Shown here: piece by piece, positions 11,150-22,880 of the stretch
Layout of the letters: every line of letters starts with the position of its first letter
Position numbering within the stretch: the first letter of the stretch is position 1
Source of the DNA: Narthecium ossifragum
Taxonomy: Eukaryota > Streptophyta > Magnoliopsida > Dioscoreales > Nartheciaceae
DNA length: 64,000 bases
Direction of reading: 5' to 3'
Assembly (NCBI GenBank): GCA_963920575.1
Contig: OY986966.1
Location: 206,130-270,129, forward strand
Notes under the pieces: generated by a model
Told to the model about the DNA's origin: nothing
Databases searched by the model: none
The model's input: the letters and a program-made list of their open reading frames with translations, nothing else
Made by a program: the position numbers and the translations under genes

Positions 11150-12172
11150 CAGTGGCGGAACCAAGGGGGGGGCGGCCACCCCCCTGGCAACGCCGGACCC
11201 CCCCCCCCCCAAAGCTGCTATCACATCTAGAGCTAGAGTTCATAACCTAAAAGAAGGAGAAAAGGCTCAGTGATCTTGGATTGTGACCGAGTCTCAGTAA
11301 AAAAAGGGTATATTGGTGCTCAAAAGAGTTATATATATATATTCTCTTTTGGTTGATTTCGTTCCAGACTTCCAGGAGGGAAAAAAATCCATTTTAGAGA
11401 TTTTCTCTAGGTTGCAGCCATGGAAGATCCTATGTTTCCATTAGATTTCTTCAAGAAATAGGTATATATATAGAGAGAGAAATAGAAATAGAATGTCGAT
11501 AGAGAAGCAGAGAAGCTGGCAAGCAAGTCGTGGGAGCGAATCAATGTCGCCGGTGGCGGAACCAGTGTAGACAGGTATGTTAAAAAAAAATGATTTAGTT
11601 AATTATTTGTTAATGTTAGGATTTATAATTTATTAGTGTGATTTAGTTAATTATTTATTTGTTAGGATTTAGTTAATTATTTGATAATTTATAAAATATT
11701 TATAGTTGATTAGCTTGATTTCTAATTGACGCATTTTTATTTTTATTTTTGTTTTTGTTTATTTTGATAATGGATAAGTTTGTGATAAAAAACCATGAAG
11801 CGGACCAAGTGATAAATCGTCTAATACTCATGACTTGCATACTACTTTAGAGAATACTAGTTTGAAAAGACCCCGAACTAGTTTAATTAATCCGAATGAT
11901 ATTGTTGGTTACCTAGGCTGGTTGAATCACTTGAATGATATTGTTGGTGACCCAGGTTGCAAAAACCCATTGAAACATATGATGTTGGGATTATGGATGA
12001 AATTCGTAGGGGAATTTGATCAAAGGCCCTTGTCAATCGTTTGGTTATGATTTTCTCAAAAAAAAATATGAAAAAGATACGAGAACGAAGTCATTCTGCA
12101 ACGTTTTTAAAAAGTACAAAAGCGTAGGAATCCAACTTCCACCTCTTAATCTCAGCACATAGTACGGTACAT
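11150..12172 (+). mobile_element. Degraded hAT transposon (TTF/ZMYM1-type transposase N-terminus)
   Basis: The hAT-like terminal motif AGTGGCGGAACCA occurs at about 11151, and a second GGTGGCGGAACCAG at about 11554. From 11835 broken frames read LNDIVGDPGCKNPL, then DEIRR (another frame), then KGPCQSFGYDFLKKKY and SFCNVFKKYKS. This order (DPG..P, DE.RR.YL, KGPCQ) is that of the N-terminal zinc-finger region of plant hAT transposases. At least two frame changes and a stop break it. The right end was not found. A poly-C/G run at about 11163-11215 lies near the first terminus. Confidence 0.55.
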
Positions 12173-12199
12173 ATATTTTAATATTTGTATTATTTTTAT

Positions 12200-13290
12200 T
12201 CCTTAATGTTCGATATTGTAATTCTAAGGTATTTTTTGTATTATTTAAAAAAAAATTTGATCATTTTGTTTTAAAAAAGTCTCATCCTGTTCCGTCATTG
12301 AATACGTACGTCAAAATTTAAGTTCATACATAGTTGGGCTAGGACCATTCGTACTGGGTCGGTCGTTCACGGAAATCTAGCTATCGCGGTCAAGCAATAG
12401 GACGCGCCCCACTATTGGTACTCTGGGGTTATCCCACTCAAATTGTGGGCCGGGCTGTATAAGGGCCTCCAGTCAGCTGAGCCCTGCGGTTACCCACAAC
12501 AGTTCAAGCAACAAATATGTTCCATCCATGTACCTTATATGCCTTGATGATAGAGGAGGCTGGACACTTGTCTGAGTTATTGGATAGCAGATAGAGCTAT
12601 TGTTGATGAGACCTTCGAAGTAATTGACTACAGGATCTGAGATAGAGCAGTCCTACGTCGAACAACGGAGGGAACCTGGCGCTGATACGAAGCAAGGATT
12701 GGAAAAATTACTTATAAAGCATTGTTGTAGTATATATGGTAATAAATCAAGCCTGAACAACATATGTATGGTAAACAATCATTCTATATATAATAAACAA
12801 TCAATCAATATTCTGTTAATATAATCACCCGGAAGATAGATGGCTTTCCATATGTTCTATCGGATATGAGGTTCTCATTGCCGTTTTCTTCTCCTTTTGG
12901 TGACGGAGAATATCACGTAAAGAACGATCTTGATTGGCTTATAAGAGAGATGAGAAGATTTCAAAGACAGGGGAGAGGTATCACGGTAATCGCCGATCTC
13001 ATCATCAAGAGCAACAGAGAGTGACGAAGCTGCTTGCACTTCGCTTCCATTAGAAGAATCACCAACCCCGGTGGCATTCACATTGTTGTTCTTATTTACT
13101 ACTCATGGCGGAGAAGATCACGGAAAGAACGAATCTTTATTGATTAATAATAGAGAGAAATTTCAAAACACGGGAGGCGTACCGGGTGGCGAAGCTGCTC
13201 TCGCTTCCATGCTTCAGCTCTCTTCCATCTCTAGTGGAATGACAAGCAAATATTCCAATACTTGCTTCTTAACATGATATCAGAGCTATG
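12200..13290 (+). mobile_element. Probable Copia-like LTR debris ending at a primer-binding-like site
   Basis: TTCTTAACA followed directly by TGATATCAGAGCTA at about 13274 resembles an LTR end (CA) plus the initiator-tRNA-Met primer site of Copia elements. Upstream, two diverged copies of a purine-rich block (GGTGACGGAGAATATCACG at about 12899, ATGGCGGAGAAGATCACGG at about 13105) form an imperfect duplication. GGGCCGGGCTG followed by GGGCCTCCA occurs at about 12448 and again at about 13410. No gag-pol frame is present. Confidence 0.3.
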
Positions 13291-13619
13291 TTTCCTCCTT
13301 CGTTCAACATAGGAGTGCTCTGTCTCAGATGCTGCAGTCAACTACTCCGAAGGTCTATCTGCTGTCCACCCTCCAATCAGCAGCTGAGGCCTCCAGCCTT
13401 CCAAGTATGGGCCGGGCTGCAGAGGGGCCTCCAATCAGGTAAGGCGTTTAGTTCCCAATCTAGTTCCAAACTTCCAATATGCCCATCGTGATTCGTGGTT
13501 TAATAATCCTGAGAGCTGGCGACCGTTACCACTCGTTAGTCTTCCTGTGGAAAGAAAGAGAGATCTTTTTTGGGCGCGAGAGTAGACAAGAGCTGGGAAG
13601 AGCCCGCGTTAGGATTTAG

Positions 13620-13645
13620 GATACGATACGATACGATACGATACT
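13620..13645. repeat. ATACG pentanucleotide microsatellite
   Basis: Five adjoining ATACG units lie just upstream of the PHT4;1 start codon, presumably in its 5' leader. Confidence 0.9.
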
Positions 13646-13657
13646 GCTCTTGAAGCC

Positions 13658-16600
13658 ATGAACGGGGCAGGAGTTTATCTCCTAACCTTCTCCTCTCCGT
13701 TCCGGAAGCCCTTATTACCGCCCACCAACTGGGCTACGTCTAGGTTGCCGAGCGGGATCATCGGAAAAAGGACTCGCTTCTGCCGCCCGACTGGGGATTC
13801 TTGCCGCTACGCAGTCGCGCGAGCTCTAGGCGGCGGTGCTGACGTGAAATCGGAGCCGTTGGATACCCCGGGCTCGGTGCCTCAGTCCATCAAGCTTTCC
13901 GAGTCCCTGAGGGAGGGGGTTTCAGAGCGGCAGGAGGAGGAGGAGGAGGGCGGATGGATTTCTGCGTGGGGTCGTGGGGGCGAGAGCTTGCCCAAGCGAT
14001 GGGTGATTGTGATCCTGTGCTTCTCCGCGTTCTTGCTCTGCAACATGGATCGAGTAATGGGAAAAAATCTCGTTCTACTTCATCCGTTCTATTATTCTCG
14101 ACTATATTATCGGGAATCTGTTCTATGTTTCATCACATTTTATGAGACTATCAACCATAATTCATCGGAATTAGGATCTCTTCTGCTAGCTGTTGTTTGG
14201 GAATTTACTTCTTGAAAAGATTCTTGCAATTGCATTCTCATGAATTTGCTCGCTCCTATTCCTGCTCCGTTTGTCAATTGGTTCTGTTGAATTGGATATA
14301 GGCTTTACCGAATTGAAGTTTAATATCACCGTCAATTTTCCGCGTTTGAATTTTTTTTGTTCTCCTTTCAAAGAACAAAAATATTTTTCTCTCTCTTTTT
14401 TTGTTCTTGATGTGTTGTTCCTCCTAGAGGCTATATGTACATTATTCTGGTCAGTTACATGTATTTCTAATATTGTTGATCATGCATTGGAGCTGCTTGT
14501 TTGTCAGCATTGCTGCACAAGGAAAGCTAATGTGATTCCTATTCCTATTATATGGCAGGTAAACATGAGCATTGCAATACTCCCCATGTCAGCAGAGTAC
14601 AATTGGAGTCCAACAACAGTGGGCTTGATTCAATCTTCCTTTTTCTGGGGCTACCTTCTCACTCAGGTTTGAAAATAGTACACCTTGTGCTATAGTAATT
14701 TTCCAAGGCAGTAAAGCATATTGCATCGATCATGACAACCTTACAGGTCATATATGTATTTGCTGGAAAAGATACTATGAAAGCATGAACTGATCGATTT
14801 TTCAATGTTTGTGATAATGTTGTATATACAACATAAATCTGTTAATCCTTTGTTCTTATTGGTATTGTGGTATAGATTGCTGGAGGAATATGGGCAGATA
14901 AAGTTGGTGGAAAGAGTGTCTTGGGCTTTGGTGTTATTTGGTGGTCTGTTGCCACTGTTCTCACACCTGTAGCTGCCAAAATTGGTTTGCCATTTTTGCT
15001 TGTTGTGCGTGCTTTTATGGGCATTGGTGAGGTAATTTTTCTTGCTAATAACGGTTTCTCTAGACTTTCATCTTTGCCCTCTTTATCTGAGGTTGCTTGA
15101 TTAAAACTCAGTTCTACACATTGCTTGACCTTATATCAATCGTTGGCGTATGTTGTTCTCCAAATCGGAGAATTTACAATCTGTTTATATACTGTGCTCT
15201 GACTGGATATGTTTTACAGGGTGTTGCTATGCCTGCTATGAATAACATTCTTTCTAAGTGGATACCTGTGGCAGAGCGAAGTCGGGCATTGGCACTTGTA
15301 TATAGTGGGATGTACCTTGGTTCGGTAACTGGGCTAGCCTTCTCACCTTTCTTAATACACGAGTTTGGGTGGCCATCAGTTTTCTATTCCTTTGGTTCTC
15401 TTGGAACTGTTTGGTTTGCAACGTGGTTGAGTAAGGTATGTACCTGCATTGCTTTTAGACTTTTAGTAAGTTGCCTCTGTTTTTCAATCCTAGTTTTTTC
15501 TTTGTTTTCTAGAACTAAATGTTCTATGCAGTAACCTTGTAGTCTTTGATTTCCTCTGTGTCTTGTGTTTTATACCTTTTGGTTCTGGCTTCTTCTTGGT
15601 ACTGCTTACAATTACTAGAGACCTTGAAGAAGTACATGTATCTGAACCTTCTGTAAGTACATCCATTGATTACTTACTGATATCCTTTTTTTTCTATTAA
15701 AAGGCACACAGTTCCCCTCTTGAAGATCCTGAACTTAGCTCTGAAGAAAAGACACTTATTTTAGGTAGCAGTGTTGTGAAGGAACCTGTCGCAGTGATCC
15801 CATGGAGGCTGATCTTGTCAAAACCGCCTGTATGGGCTCTTATAGTATGCCATTTCTGCCATAATTGGGGAACATTCATTCTTCTGACATGGATGCCAAC
15901 GTACTACAACCAAGTACTTAACACTTATGCCAGATTCTTCTTTCTGCGGATCATATATTTCTTGAAATACTTTGCCTTGTCTTTTGATGTCTTTCTCCCT
16001 ATTTGTATTATTTACATTGTATAGCTAGAGTTAAGCAAGACCTAGCATAAATTACAATGCTTCTTTCCTTCTCTTAAATTTCAAGGTGAATTAGATATGC
16101 ATGAGGCTTTGAGATCCTAAAATTGAGGAATGGATCTGGGATTATAAGTCTATGCTATCGCATTTCAAGTATTTCTCATCTTATATATGCTAGAAAGTTT
16201 ATTTCCTAAACAAATATGACACATTCTGGAGTCCGTTAAGAACATATGCTTGCATTTGAAGAAGTAAAGTAATCGATATTTGACTTGAAAACAATTGTTT
16301 CGTTCTGTGAAACCTGTGTCCCTCAGGTCTTGAAGTTCAACCTCACAGAATCTGGGCTTTTGTGTGTTCTTCCTTGGCTCACGATGGCATTTTCTGCAAA
16401 TCTTGGTGGATGGATCGCAGACACCCTTGTAAACAAGGGACTGTCTGTTACTGTGGTTCGCAAGGTATGGACATTCTTTTCCATTAAAACAGGACGATAG
16501 TCTATATTGTGCATGCTTTTTGCTTCTCTCTGCATATCTATTGTATGCCTTTTTTTTCTTTTTATCATCCTTATTTGGATATTTAATTGCAGATCATGCA

Positions 16601-18558
16601 GTCAATCGGATTTCTTGGCCCAGCATTCTTTCTTACGCAATTGAGTCATATTCATTCACCTGGAATGGCAATATTGTGCATGGCATGCAGTCAGGTTTGT
16701 TAACTATTAGCTTTCAAAAAATAAATCCTGTAAGCACTTAGGATCCAGTTTCGAAATGCTCCACATTCTGCCATTCTTACAGTTATGATTGGTGCCTTCA
16801 GTTAACAATTGGCGTTGTTCTGATCTATTTCATCATCTCAGTGAACTTTTAAAGAAAAAATGGTTTGGGAAACTTTTAGAATACGCCGTAATTATGATAA
16901 TAAGACTTGTTACATAAACTTTTCAAATTTTACTTCCAAGCATTGTATAAGATGCAACAATGAATGCTTTGGTAGCAAGCTCTCCATCCCGCTTTTAATC
17001 AAATTTAAGAGATTTAACACATTGACCTTTCCCATCCTTATGTAGGGAACTGATGCATTCTCACAATCTGGTCTTTACTCAAACCACCAAGATATTGGCC
17101 CACGATATGCTGTAAGTATATGGTCAGGTCTCTTTGTAAGCATATGCTGATATTCTGCTTACTTCCATAATATATGACTCTTTGGCATAAAGATCAAGTC
17201 ACTTTTCAATAGAAAGCAGTTGTCAGTTCAGACAAACTTGTCCTCACCAGATTTGATGTTTTCTGCTTCAGAAGCCTTCCTCATGTTACCATGTTACTTT
17301 TCATGCTTGAAAGTTAGCTAACATTTGAATACGATAGTCAATTATAATTCTTCTGAGGGAAGCAATGATTTGTATCGTTGTCCAATTGGCAGGGTGTGCT
17401 GCTTGGTCTGTCAAATACAGCAGGGGTTTTAGCTGGGGTCTTTGGTACAGCAGCTACAGGCTACATATTGCAACATGGTTCGAGTTTGACCCCACTCCCT
17501 CTTTCAGTTATGTTCTACATATCTAAAAAAAGTTCATATCTAGAGTTTCTATAGTTCAGGACACTGTTTCATCATTTCTACATATATAGCATAAAATAAT
17601 AATGTTTATTTAACTAATATCACTGCTTTTGTATTAGCTATGTCTACTGAAATGTTTTATTCTGACTAAGTGCTTGGACATTGATCAAATGACCTCATCA
17701 TCCACCTCTCTGAATTTTTCGCTTTGAGTCCAGACCATCTGGAGCATGAAGTGGAATAGCATGCGAATAGACTGGCCTGTATGGTTTGTTGAATATCTAT
17801 TTGCATAAGTGAGCACATGTGCTAAGAGCACTGTCATTGGAGGATCTTAAAATTGATCTTGTGGCCTGAGATTGTCCTATGGACGAGGTATTCTGAAAGA
17901 GAGGTTCACTAAAAATATGCACCTTTACCTATATTGTGTTCAAATAATAGGGGAGGTTCCAAGATTGCTACCTGATTGTATGAGCTTATATTTGATGCGA
18001 TCTGTTTCAAATCGCAAATTACAAACCAACATTGAGAGTTTCATGGCTACCTCTTTATTTACGGATTTGGCCAAGACACAAGAACAGGCCATGAGGGGCC
18101 AGTCTGGGGTTGAACATTGATAATGGAACTCTAGTCAAATTTTTTAGAAGGTGTCTTGACTGGTGCAAAACGGTTAATTCAGTATTCTGAGGAAAAGGTT
18201 GGAGTTTGATGATAGTTCTTACATATCTGTGAACTTTTTGAAACCAAAATCCTTAAGGTTTGTATAGTTAATTTAAGTTTTACTGATTGTTCATCCAACT
18301 TGCTCCTGACGTGGAGTTTATGCAAGAAAAATGATGGTTATCTTGATATCAGCCCACCTTTTATAGGTTAAAGAAGGTAATTGCATGTTAATTGTTAAGA
18401 ATCATATATTAGGTGTATTACTAAATTTAACTCGATGCATATGGATGCTATATTCTGCAGGCTCTTGGGATGACGTCTTCAAAGTCTCCGTAACTCTCTA
18501 TATTGCTGGAACTGTAGTCTGGAACCTCTTCTCAACCGGGGAGAAAATTCTTGATTAA
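13658..18558 (+). CDS. PHT4;1: Plastid Na+-dependent phosphate transporter PHT4;1 (ANTR1), MFS/SLC17 family
   Basis: Ten exons, 13658-14053, 14559-14666, 14876-15031, 15220-15435, 15704-15913, 16327-16464, 16593-16694, 17046-17111, 17393-17477 and 18461-18558, join in frame with GT-AG introns to 524 residues. The first ~110 residues are Ser/Arg-rich and lack membrane segments, as expected of a plastid transit peptide. Membrane helices start at about [21 protein letters not shown]. Blocks such as [43 protein letters not shown] and [15 protein letters not shown] closely match Arabidopsis ANTR1, which sits in thylakoid membranes and carries phosphate. It could instead be a sister PHT4 member, but the match is best to PHT4;1. 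In Arabidopsis this gene adjoins JOSL and THIC, both also present in this window. Confidence 0.95.
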
Positions 18559-19811
18559 GTAAAGCAACTCTGTTGATCAACATCTAAGGTTTGTGGTTTA
18601 TTAAATTTACAAACGCGGTTGAAGGTGAATTGGAAAAGGAACATGGAGCAAGTCAGAAACGTGGTGCTCACTTGACAACCGAGTATTTTGCCCGTACTGG
18701 CTTATTGTGGAGAGTCGAGAATACCTTAATTTTAAGAAAAGGAAAGGTTTATTGGTTTCTTAGATCCATTGAGATCAATTTAACTGGAGAATCTTCCCGG
18801 GCTGATGAAGGAGCTGACAGTATACGGGATGCATCATAAAAGAGGGCAAAAACATGTATAGTTAGTCATCAAAATTGTCTGAGAGTACCCTTTTTTAATT
18901 TCCTCTCAGTAGCGTCTTGTGTTTAATCACCGTTGCCGATACAAGGGCGGGGGGCAACATATATAATGAAGACCTAAGATGCATGTCGGTTCTGCTTGTT
19001 GAAGCCTCATGAATTTCAAACAGTTCAATCTTATTTAGTTAGAAGGTCTTCTCTTCTTTTGTATGTTGATATTTCCCCGCCCCCATGTATATCCTAGCAT
19101 TTGTGGGGGATTTAGTGACTACTGAGAGCATGGTGAGCAAATGTACATGAAACGCTTGTATAGTTGTAATCAAGTTCTTTTTGGATTGTTACATGCAGTT
19201 TTTCTTTTTGGAAGAAACCTAGATCGAAGAAAAGCGTTTCTTCTTCATTTTATCTTCGAGTTCTAGATAGAATGATGTTGTTGGACATGCATCTTCAAGT
19301 TCTTTTCAAGTAATATCATCCTCCCTCATCTTTATTGGTTTTGCCAGTAGCAAAACTTACAACAAATATAACGAAATAGGGACCAAAATTACCCCGTCTT
19401 CACTATTGTAGTTTCCATCTATTAATTGTATGCAATGAAGATTTGGAAGCTGGTCCTGGATTTTGAATCTGTTTTGTTCATGGTCATTTGTAATGTTTTA
19501 GCTGATAGTATAGCCAACTGGTGTAAGTTTGGTTGCACCAGGCTGGATTGGCAACATGGGGATGGGACTGATGTCCTGGACTTGATGTTGTAAATAATAC
19601 TTAGCCTGTGGGCTCCATTCCTCAGCAAAAAAAATTGTATGCAGTGAAGAACATTGATAAAGACATTCACTTATCTCCAGATGACATATAGCACCGGACT
19701 GTAAAAGTATAACCAAACCAAATATAAATCACTCGTTTCTCAACCACACACTGCACACAAACTGGACCCTGGAGCTGTGTGTTCTATCGAGCAACTTGTA
19801 GTAGTGGGCGT
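18559..19811. other. Intergenic between convergent PHT4;1 and CYP86A
   Basis: This stretch holds the 3' UTRs of two convergent genes. I see no gene. A short TTGTATGCA..TGAAGA motif occurs at about 19427 and again at about 19635, too short to classify. Confidence 0.5.
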
Positions 19812-21452
19812 CTAAGCGGCAGCAGCTGTAGCAATGGAGGCAGGCTTCGAATCTGGAGTCGGATAGCTGGTGTAGTAATCAAGGTTCCTGGGACGCACAT
19901 AGACCTGGAGGCCATTCTTCATGAAGAGGGTGAGGGACATCTTCTGCTGCACTTGGTGGCCAGGCACGAGCTCAAGGTGGTGGCGCAGCAGCACAGCCGA
20001 CGCGATGGCCTTCATCTGGAGGTAGGCCAGGTCCTTCCCCAGGCACGTCCTTGGCCCCGCATTGAATGCCACGAATTGGTACGCATCCTTGGCCGGCTCG
20101 AAGCGTTCCCCCTCCGCCGATAGCCACCTCTCCGGTCGGAACTCATTGCAGTCAGCTCCCCATATGGTCTCCATTCTCCCAACAGAGTAGATGGAGTAGG
20201 TGATCGTTGACCCCGCTGTCACCTTAGTCCCGTCGGGCAGCACGTCATCTGCGACCACGTACTTGGAGTCCTGCGGCACTGAAGGGTACAGCCGAAGCGT
20301 CTCTGCCAGGGCGGCCTTCAAGTACACCAGCCGCTCCAGCTCCTCAAACACCAGTGGCTCCTCCACCCACTTGGCGGTGTCTGGTCCCCGCGTCTCTGTC
20401 AGGACTGATGCCATCTCCTTGAGTAGCTTCTCCTCCACGTCGAACCGCTGCATCACCGTCCAGAAGAACCAGCTGAGAGCCACCGAGGAGGTGTCCCGTC
20501 CGGCGAGCAAGAAGTTGAGTGCGATCCATTGCAGGACGGAGGGGGAGAAAGCATCTCCGTTGGCGTCGCGTTTCTTCATGAACCTGGAAAGCAGGTCATC
20601 CGATGGGGATTCCTTCCGGGCAGCAATGGCCTCCGTCATGTAGTGGTCGACAACCTTGAGACTCTTCTGGAGGCTAGCCTCTGACCCGAATCCTAATGCC
20701 TTCTTAAGTCGCCAGAGGAAACTGGGGTAGAGGAAGCGCTGGAGAGTGGCCTCCGTGGCTTCGTCGAAAGCGCTGGCAAATGGGTTATCCGGCAGGTCGG
20801 GGGAGAGGGTCTGTGGGTCCTTCCCGAAGGTGAGGCCGCATATGTTGTCGAAGGTGAGGCGGAGGAGGATGTCCTGAAGGTCGACGCCCCGGCCCCCGTC
20901 GCAGTGGTCGGCGAGAATGCTCCAGAGGCGGGTCCTGATGATGCGGTTGGCCCAGCGGGTCATGGCCTGGCGGAGGGTGCGGGTGGTGAACTCCAGCGCC
21001 GCCGTCTTCCGCTGGATCAGCCACGTGTCCCCGTCGGAGTTGAAGATGCCCTGGCCAAGCAGGTCGTGGAACGCGGCCTGCCACATCGGCCCCTTGGGGT
21101 AATTGTCGAAGCGGGTGCGGAGCACGTGCTCCAGGTTGCGAGGGTGGCATGTGACCGTAACGAGGCCTTGGCGGCGGGCGATGCCGGGGAACGGCAGGAC
21201 GCAGGTCTGGTAGGTGGCCGCGGCGCCCGTGGCGCGGAGGTTCTCCACGATCCAGTCGTGCATGCGAGAGCGGTTGCGTATGAGGCCCGGAAGGCTGCCT
21301 ACGAGTGGCCACATGCGCGGGCCCGTCAGCGTTCGGGCTAGCACCCAGAACCATATCAGGTACGCCGACGCCGCTCCCACCACCAGAGCCGCCGCCAGCA
21401 TTTGGAGGCTGACATCGCCTCCTAGGTGTTGCTGTTCCAGGACTCCCTCCAT
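19812..21452 (-). CDS. Cytochrome P450 CYP86A, fatty-acid omega-hydroxylase
   Basis: A single intronless exon encodes 546 residues. CYP86A enzymes at the ER hydroxylate C16/C18 fatty acids at the omega carbon for cutin and suberin. A hydrophobic anchor spans about residues 16-37. I-helix AGRDT is at 317-321, the ExxR motif ETLR at 384-387, PERW at 440-443, and the heme loop [10 protein letters not shown] has Cys470. [19 protein letters not shown] and RKTAALEFT are typical CYP86A signatures. The frame is open upstream of the chosen ATG, but the extension (codons for HRKR preceded by TTG) has no ATG, so 21452 is the start. The C-terminal tail is Ala-rich. GPAT at 3.3 kb uses its products. The exact number (A2, A4, A7 or A8) cannot be assigned. 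Confidence 0.95.
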   Translation of the reverse strand: MEGVLEQQHLGGDVSLQMLAAALVVGAASAYLIWFWVLARTLTGPRMWPLVGSLPGLIRNRSRMHDWIVENLRATGAAATYQTCVLPFPGIARRQGLVTVTCHPRNLEHVLRTRFDNYPKGPMWQAAFHDLLGQGIFNSDGDTWLIQRKTAALEFTTRTLRQAMTRWANRIIRTRLWSILADHCDGGRGVDLQDILLRLTFDNICGLTFGKDPQTLSPDLPDNPFASAFDEATEATLQRFLYPSFLWRLKKALGFGSEASLQKSLKVVDHYMTEAIAARKESPSDDLLSRFMKKRDANGDAFSPSVLQWIALNFLLAGRDTSSVALSWFFWTVMQRFDVEEKLLKEMASVLTETRGPDTAKWVEEPLVFEELERLVYLKAALAETLRLYPSVPQDSKYVVADDVLPDGTKVTAGSTITYSIYSVGRMETIWGADCNEFRPERWLSAEGERFEPAKDAYQFVAFNAGPRTCLGKDLAYLQMKAIASAVLLRHHLELVPGHQVQQKMSLTLFMKNGLQVYVRPRNLDYYTSYPTPDSKPASIATAAAA

Positions 21453-21516
21453 TCTTTTTCGATGCAATGAAACAGAGAATATGAGTTGTTTGGATGCAGT
21501 GGGTCTGAAGATGTGT

Positions 21517-21526
21517 CTATAAATAG
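21517..21526 (-). promoter_or_regulatory. TATA-like box of CYP86A
   Basis: On the minus strand CTATTTATAG lies about 70 bp upstream of the CYP86A start codon, a normal core-promoter distance for a plant gene with a short leader. Confidence 0.5.
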
Positions 21527-21529
21527 GTA

Positions 21530-22735
21530 GTACAGTACGCTTCGCTTGTCTGACAGTAGAAGATCAGGGCCATCGTCGTGCCTTTGGAGTGTGGGCGATG
21601 CTGCTGGAGGGACGTTGGGAAAATTTGAGACTTTTGTCTTATCTTGTTGATCACATTAGTTGCGAAATGGAGGGAAGAAAAAGGTGTATTCAATTGGCAC
21701 TGGAGTATCCGGTTGGCTCAGGTCTTGCTGCAATCTCATCACATTACGGTGGATTTGATGGAGTGAGCAGAAACACTGCACGCACACCCGCATATGCTTG
21801 TATTATTGCTAACATGGAGGCTGGGCCCAAAATTTTTAGAAATGCAGGCACTGGATGGGAGTTAAAAGTGATCGAGGTGCATTTTTGTCTGGTTTTGGTA
21901 AGAGTCGTTGAGCCACACAGAGAAAAACTGGGATGATCCTGCTGCATAAACAAATGCTCAATGAATAGCTAAACAATGAATGCGTACGTGATTTAAAGCT
22001 AGTGTTGCAAGTTTGTGTTTTCTAGGGGAAAATTAATTAAGCCATGGAGGTACCGCTGCAAACCACGGCAAGGTAGGTAATGTATTTTAGTGGTTTGGTT
22101 TGATGTGTTTCCCATTCTTGTCAGTAACTCGTGTGGACTATCTAGAAACTGGAATCATCTTGCATGTATTTTTCTAACTACTGCAGTTCAATATATATGG
22201 CATTTATTTATTTTTTGCGTTAGTATCATACGTCACCCTCAAAAGTCAAAACGTGCCAAAACGTTGTAGTTCCTCTTGAAAACAGTCTTTTCTACTAGTA
22301 GTGAGTAGTGGCTCTTCTCTGCATTTATTCCATTAGCTTTATAATAAACATCTATTTGGTTGGTTGCAGTTTTGGCAAATATATATGCTGTGAACTTAGT
22401 TAAATCGTAGTCTTAACATGGTATAGTGGCATAGTTGAAGACTCAAAAACATGATTAAAAATAATTCAAAATTGTGAAGCCAGACAGAAGAACAAAAAAA
22501 ACAAAAGCGCTCAGTGATAAATTGAGTATTTGCTTTCGAGAGTCAAATGACTGATTGGAGTCTTTTTTTTTATTTATTTATTTAAGGAGTCCAGCCCCTC
22601 CGTTCCATCGAGTTGATGGTCCAATCAAATAATCTAAAGTGAAGGAAGCGTCAGTAGTCCATCCACTTCGAGCTCAACTCATGATAACCAAACACCCTCA
22701 CTGAGTGGGTTAAGCCCCCGAGTAGCATCCCGCAA
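21530..22735. other. Intergenic between divergent CYP86A and HISN4
   Basis: This is upstream sequence of both genes. A 115-codon open frame at 21589-21936 has no recognisable domain and no coding support. Nothing else is convincing. Confidence 0.45.
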
Positions 22736-22740
22736 TTAGC

Positions 22741-22840
22741 AATTAGCAGGCCCAACCACGCCACTTCTGACTAAACCCTTTTCCTTCAATTAGTAGACCC
22801 AACCGCGCGACTTCTCTAATATAATAAATAAACCCTTCTT
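22741..22840. repeat. Tandem duplication in the HISN4 upstream region
   Basis: Two diverged units, at about 22741-22787 and 22788-22840, share AATTAG.AG.CCCAACC.CG, then CGACTTCT/CCACTTCT and AAACCCTT. They lie 40-140 bp upstream of the start codon. Confidence 0.7.
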
Positions 22841-22880
22841 CCAAAACCCCAGTGACTCTCCGACCATCCCGAGCATCCCA

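Noticed and set aside
12300..12510. A GC-rich patch that first looked like ribosomal RNA
   Set aside because: It has no run matching conserved rRNA cores. It shares only a short GGGCCGGGCTG..GGGCCTCCA motif with 13.4 kb and is better treated as repeat debris.
20785..21354. A 189-codon minus-strand frame overlapping CYP86A
   Set aside because: It is out of frame with the P450 and reads as a Pro/Arg/His-rich shadow of GC-rich codons.
21589..21936. A 115-codon plus-strand ORF upstream of CYP86A
   Set aside because: No domain, no coding-like composition and no splice or promoter support.
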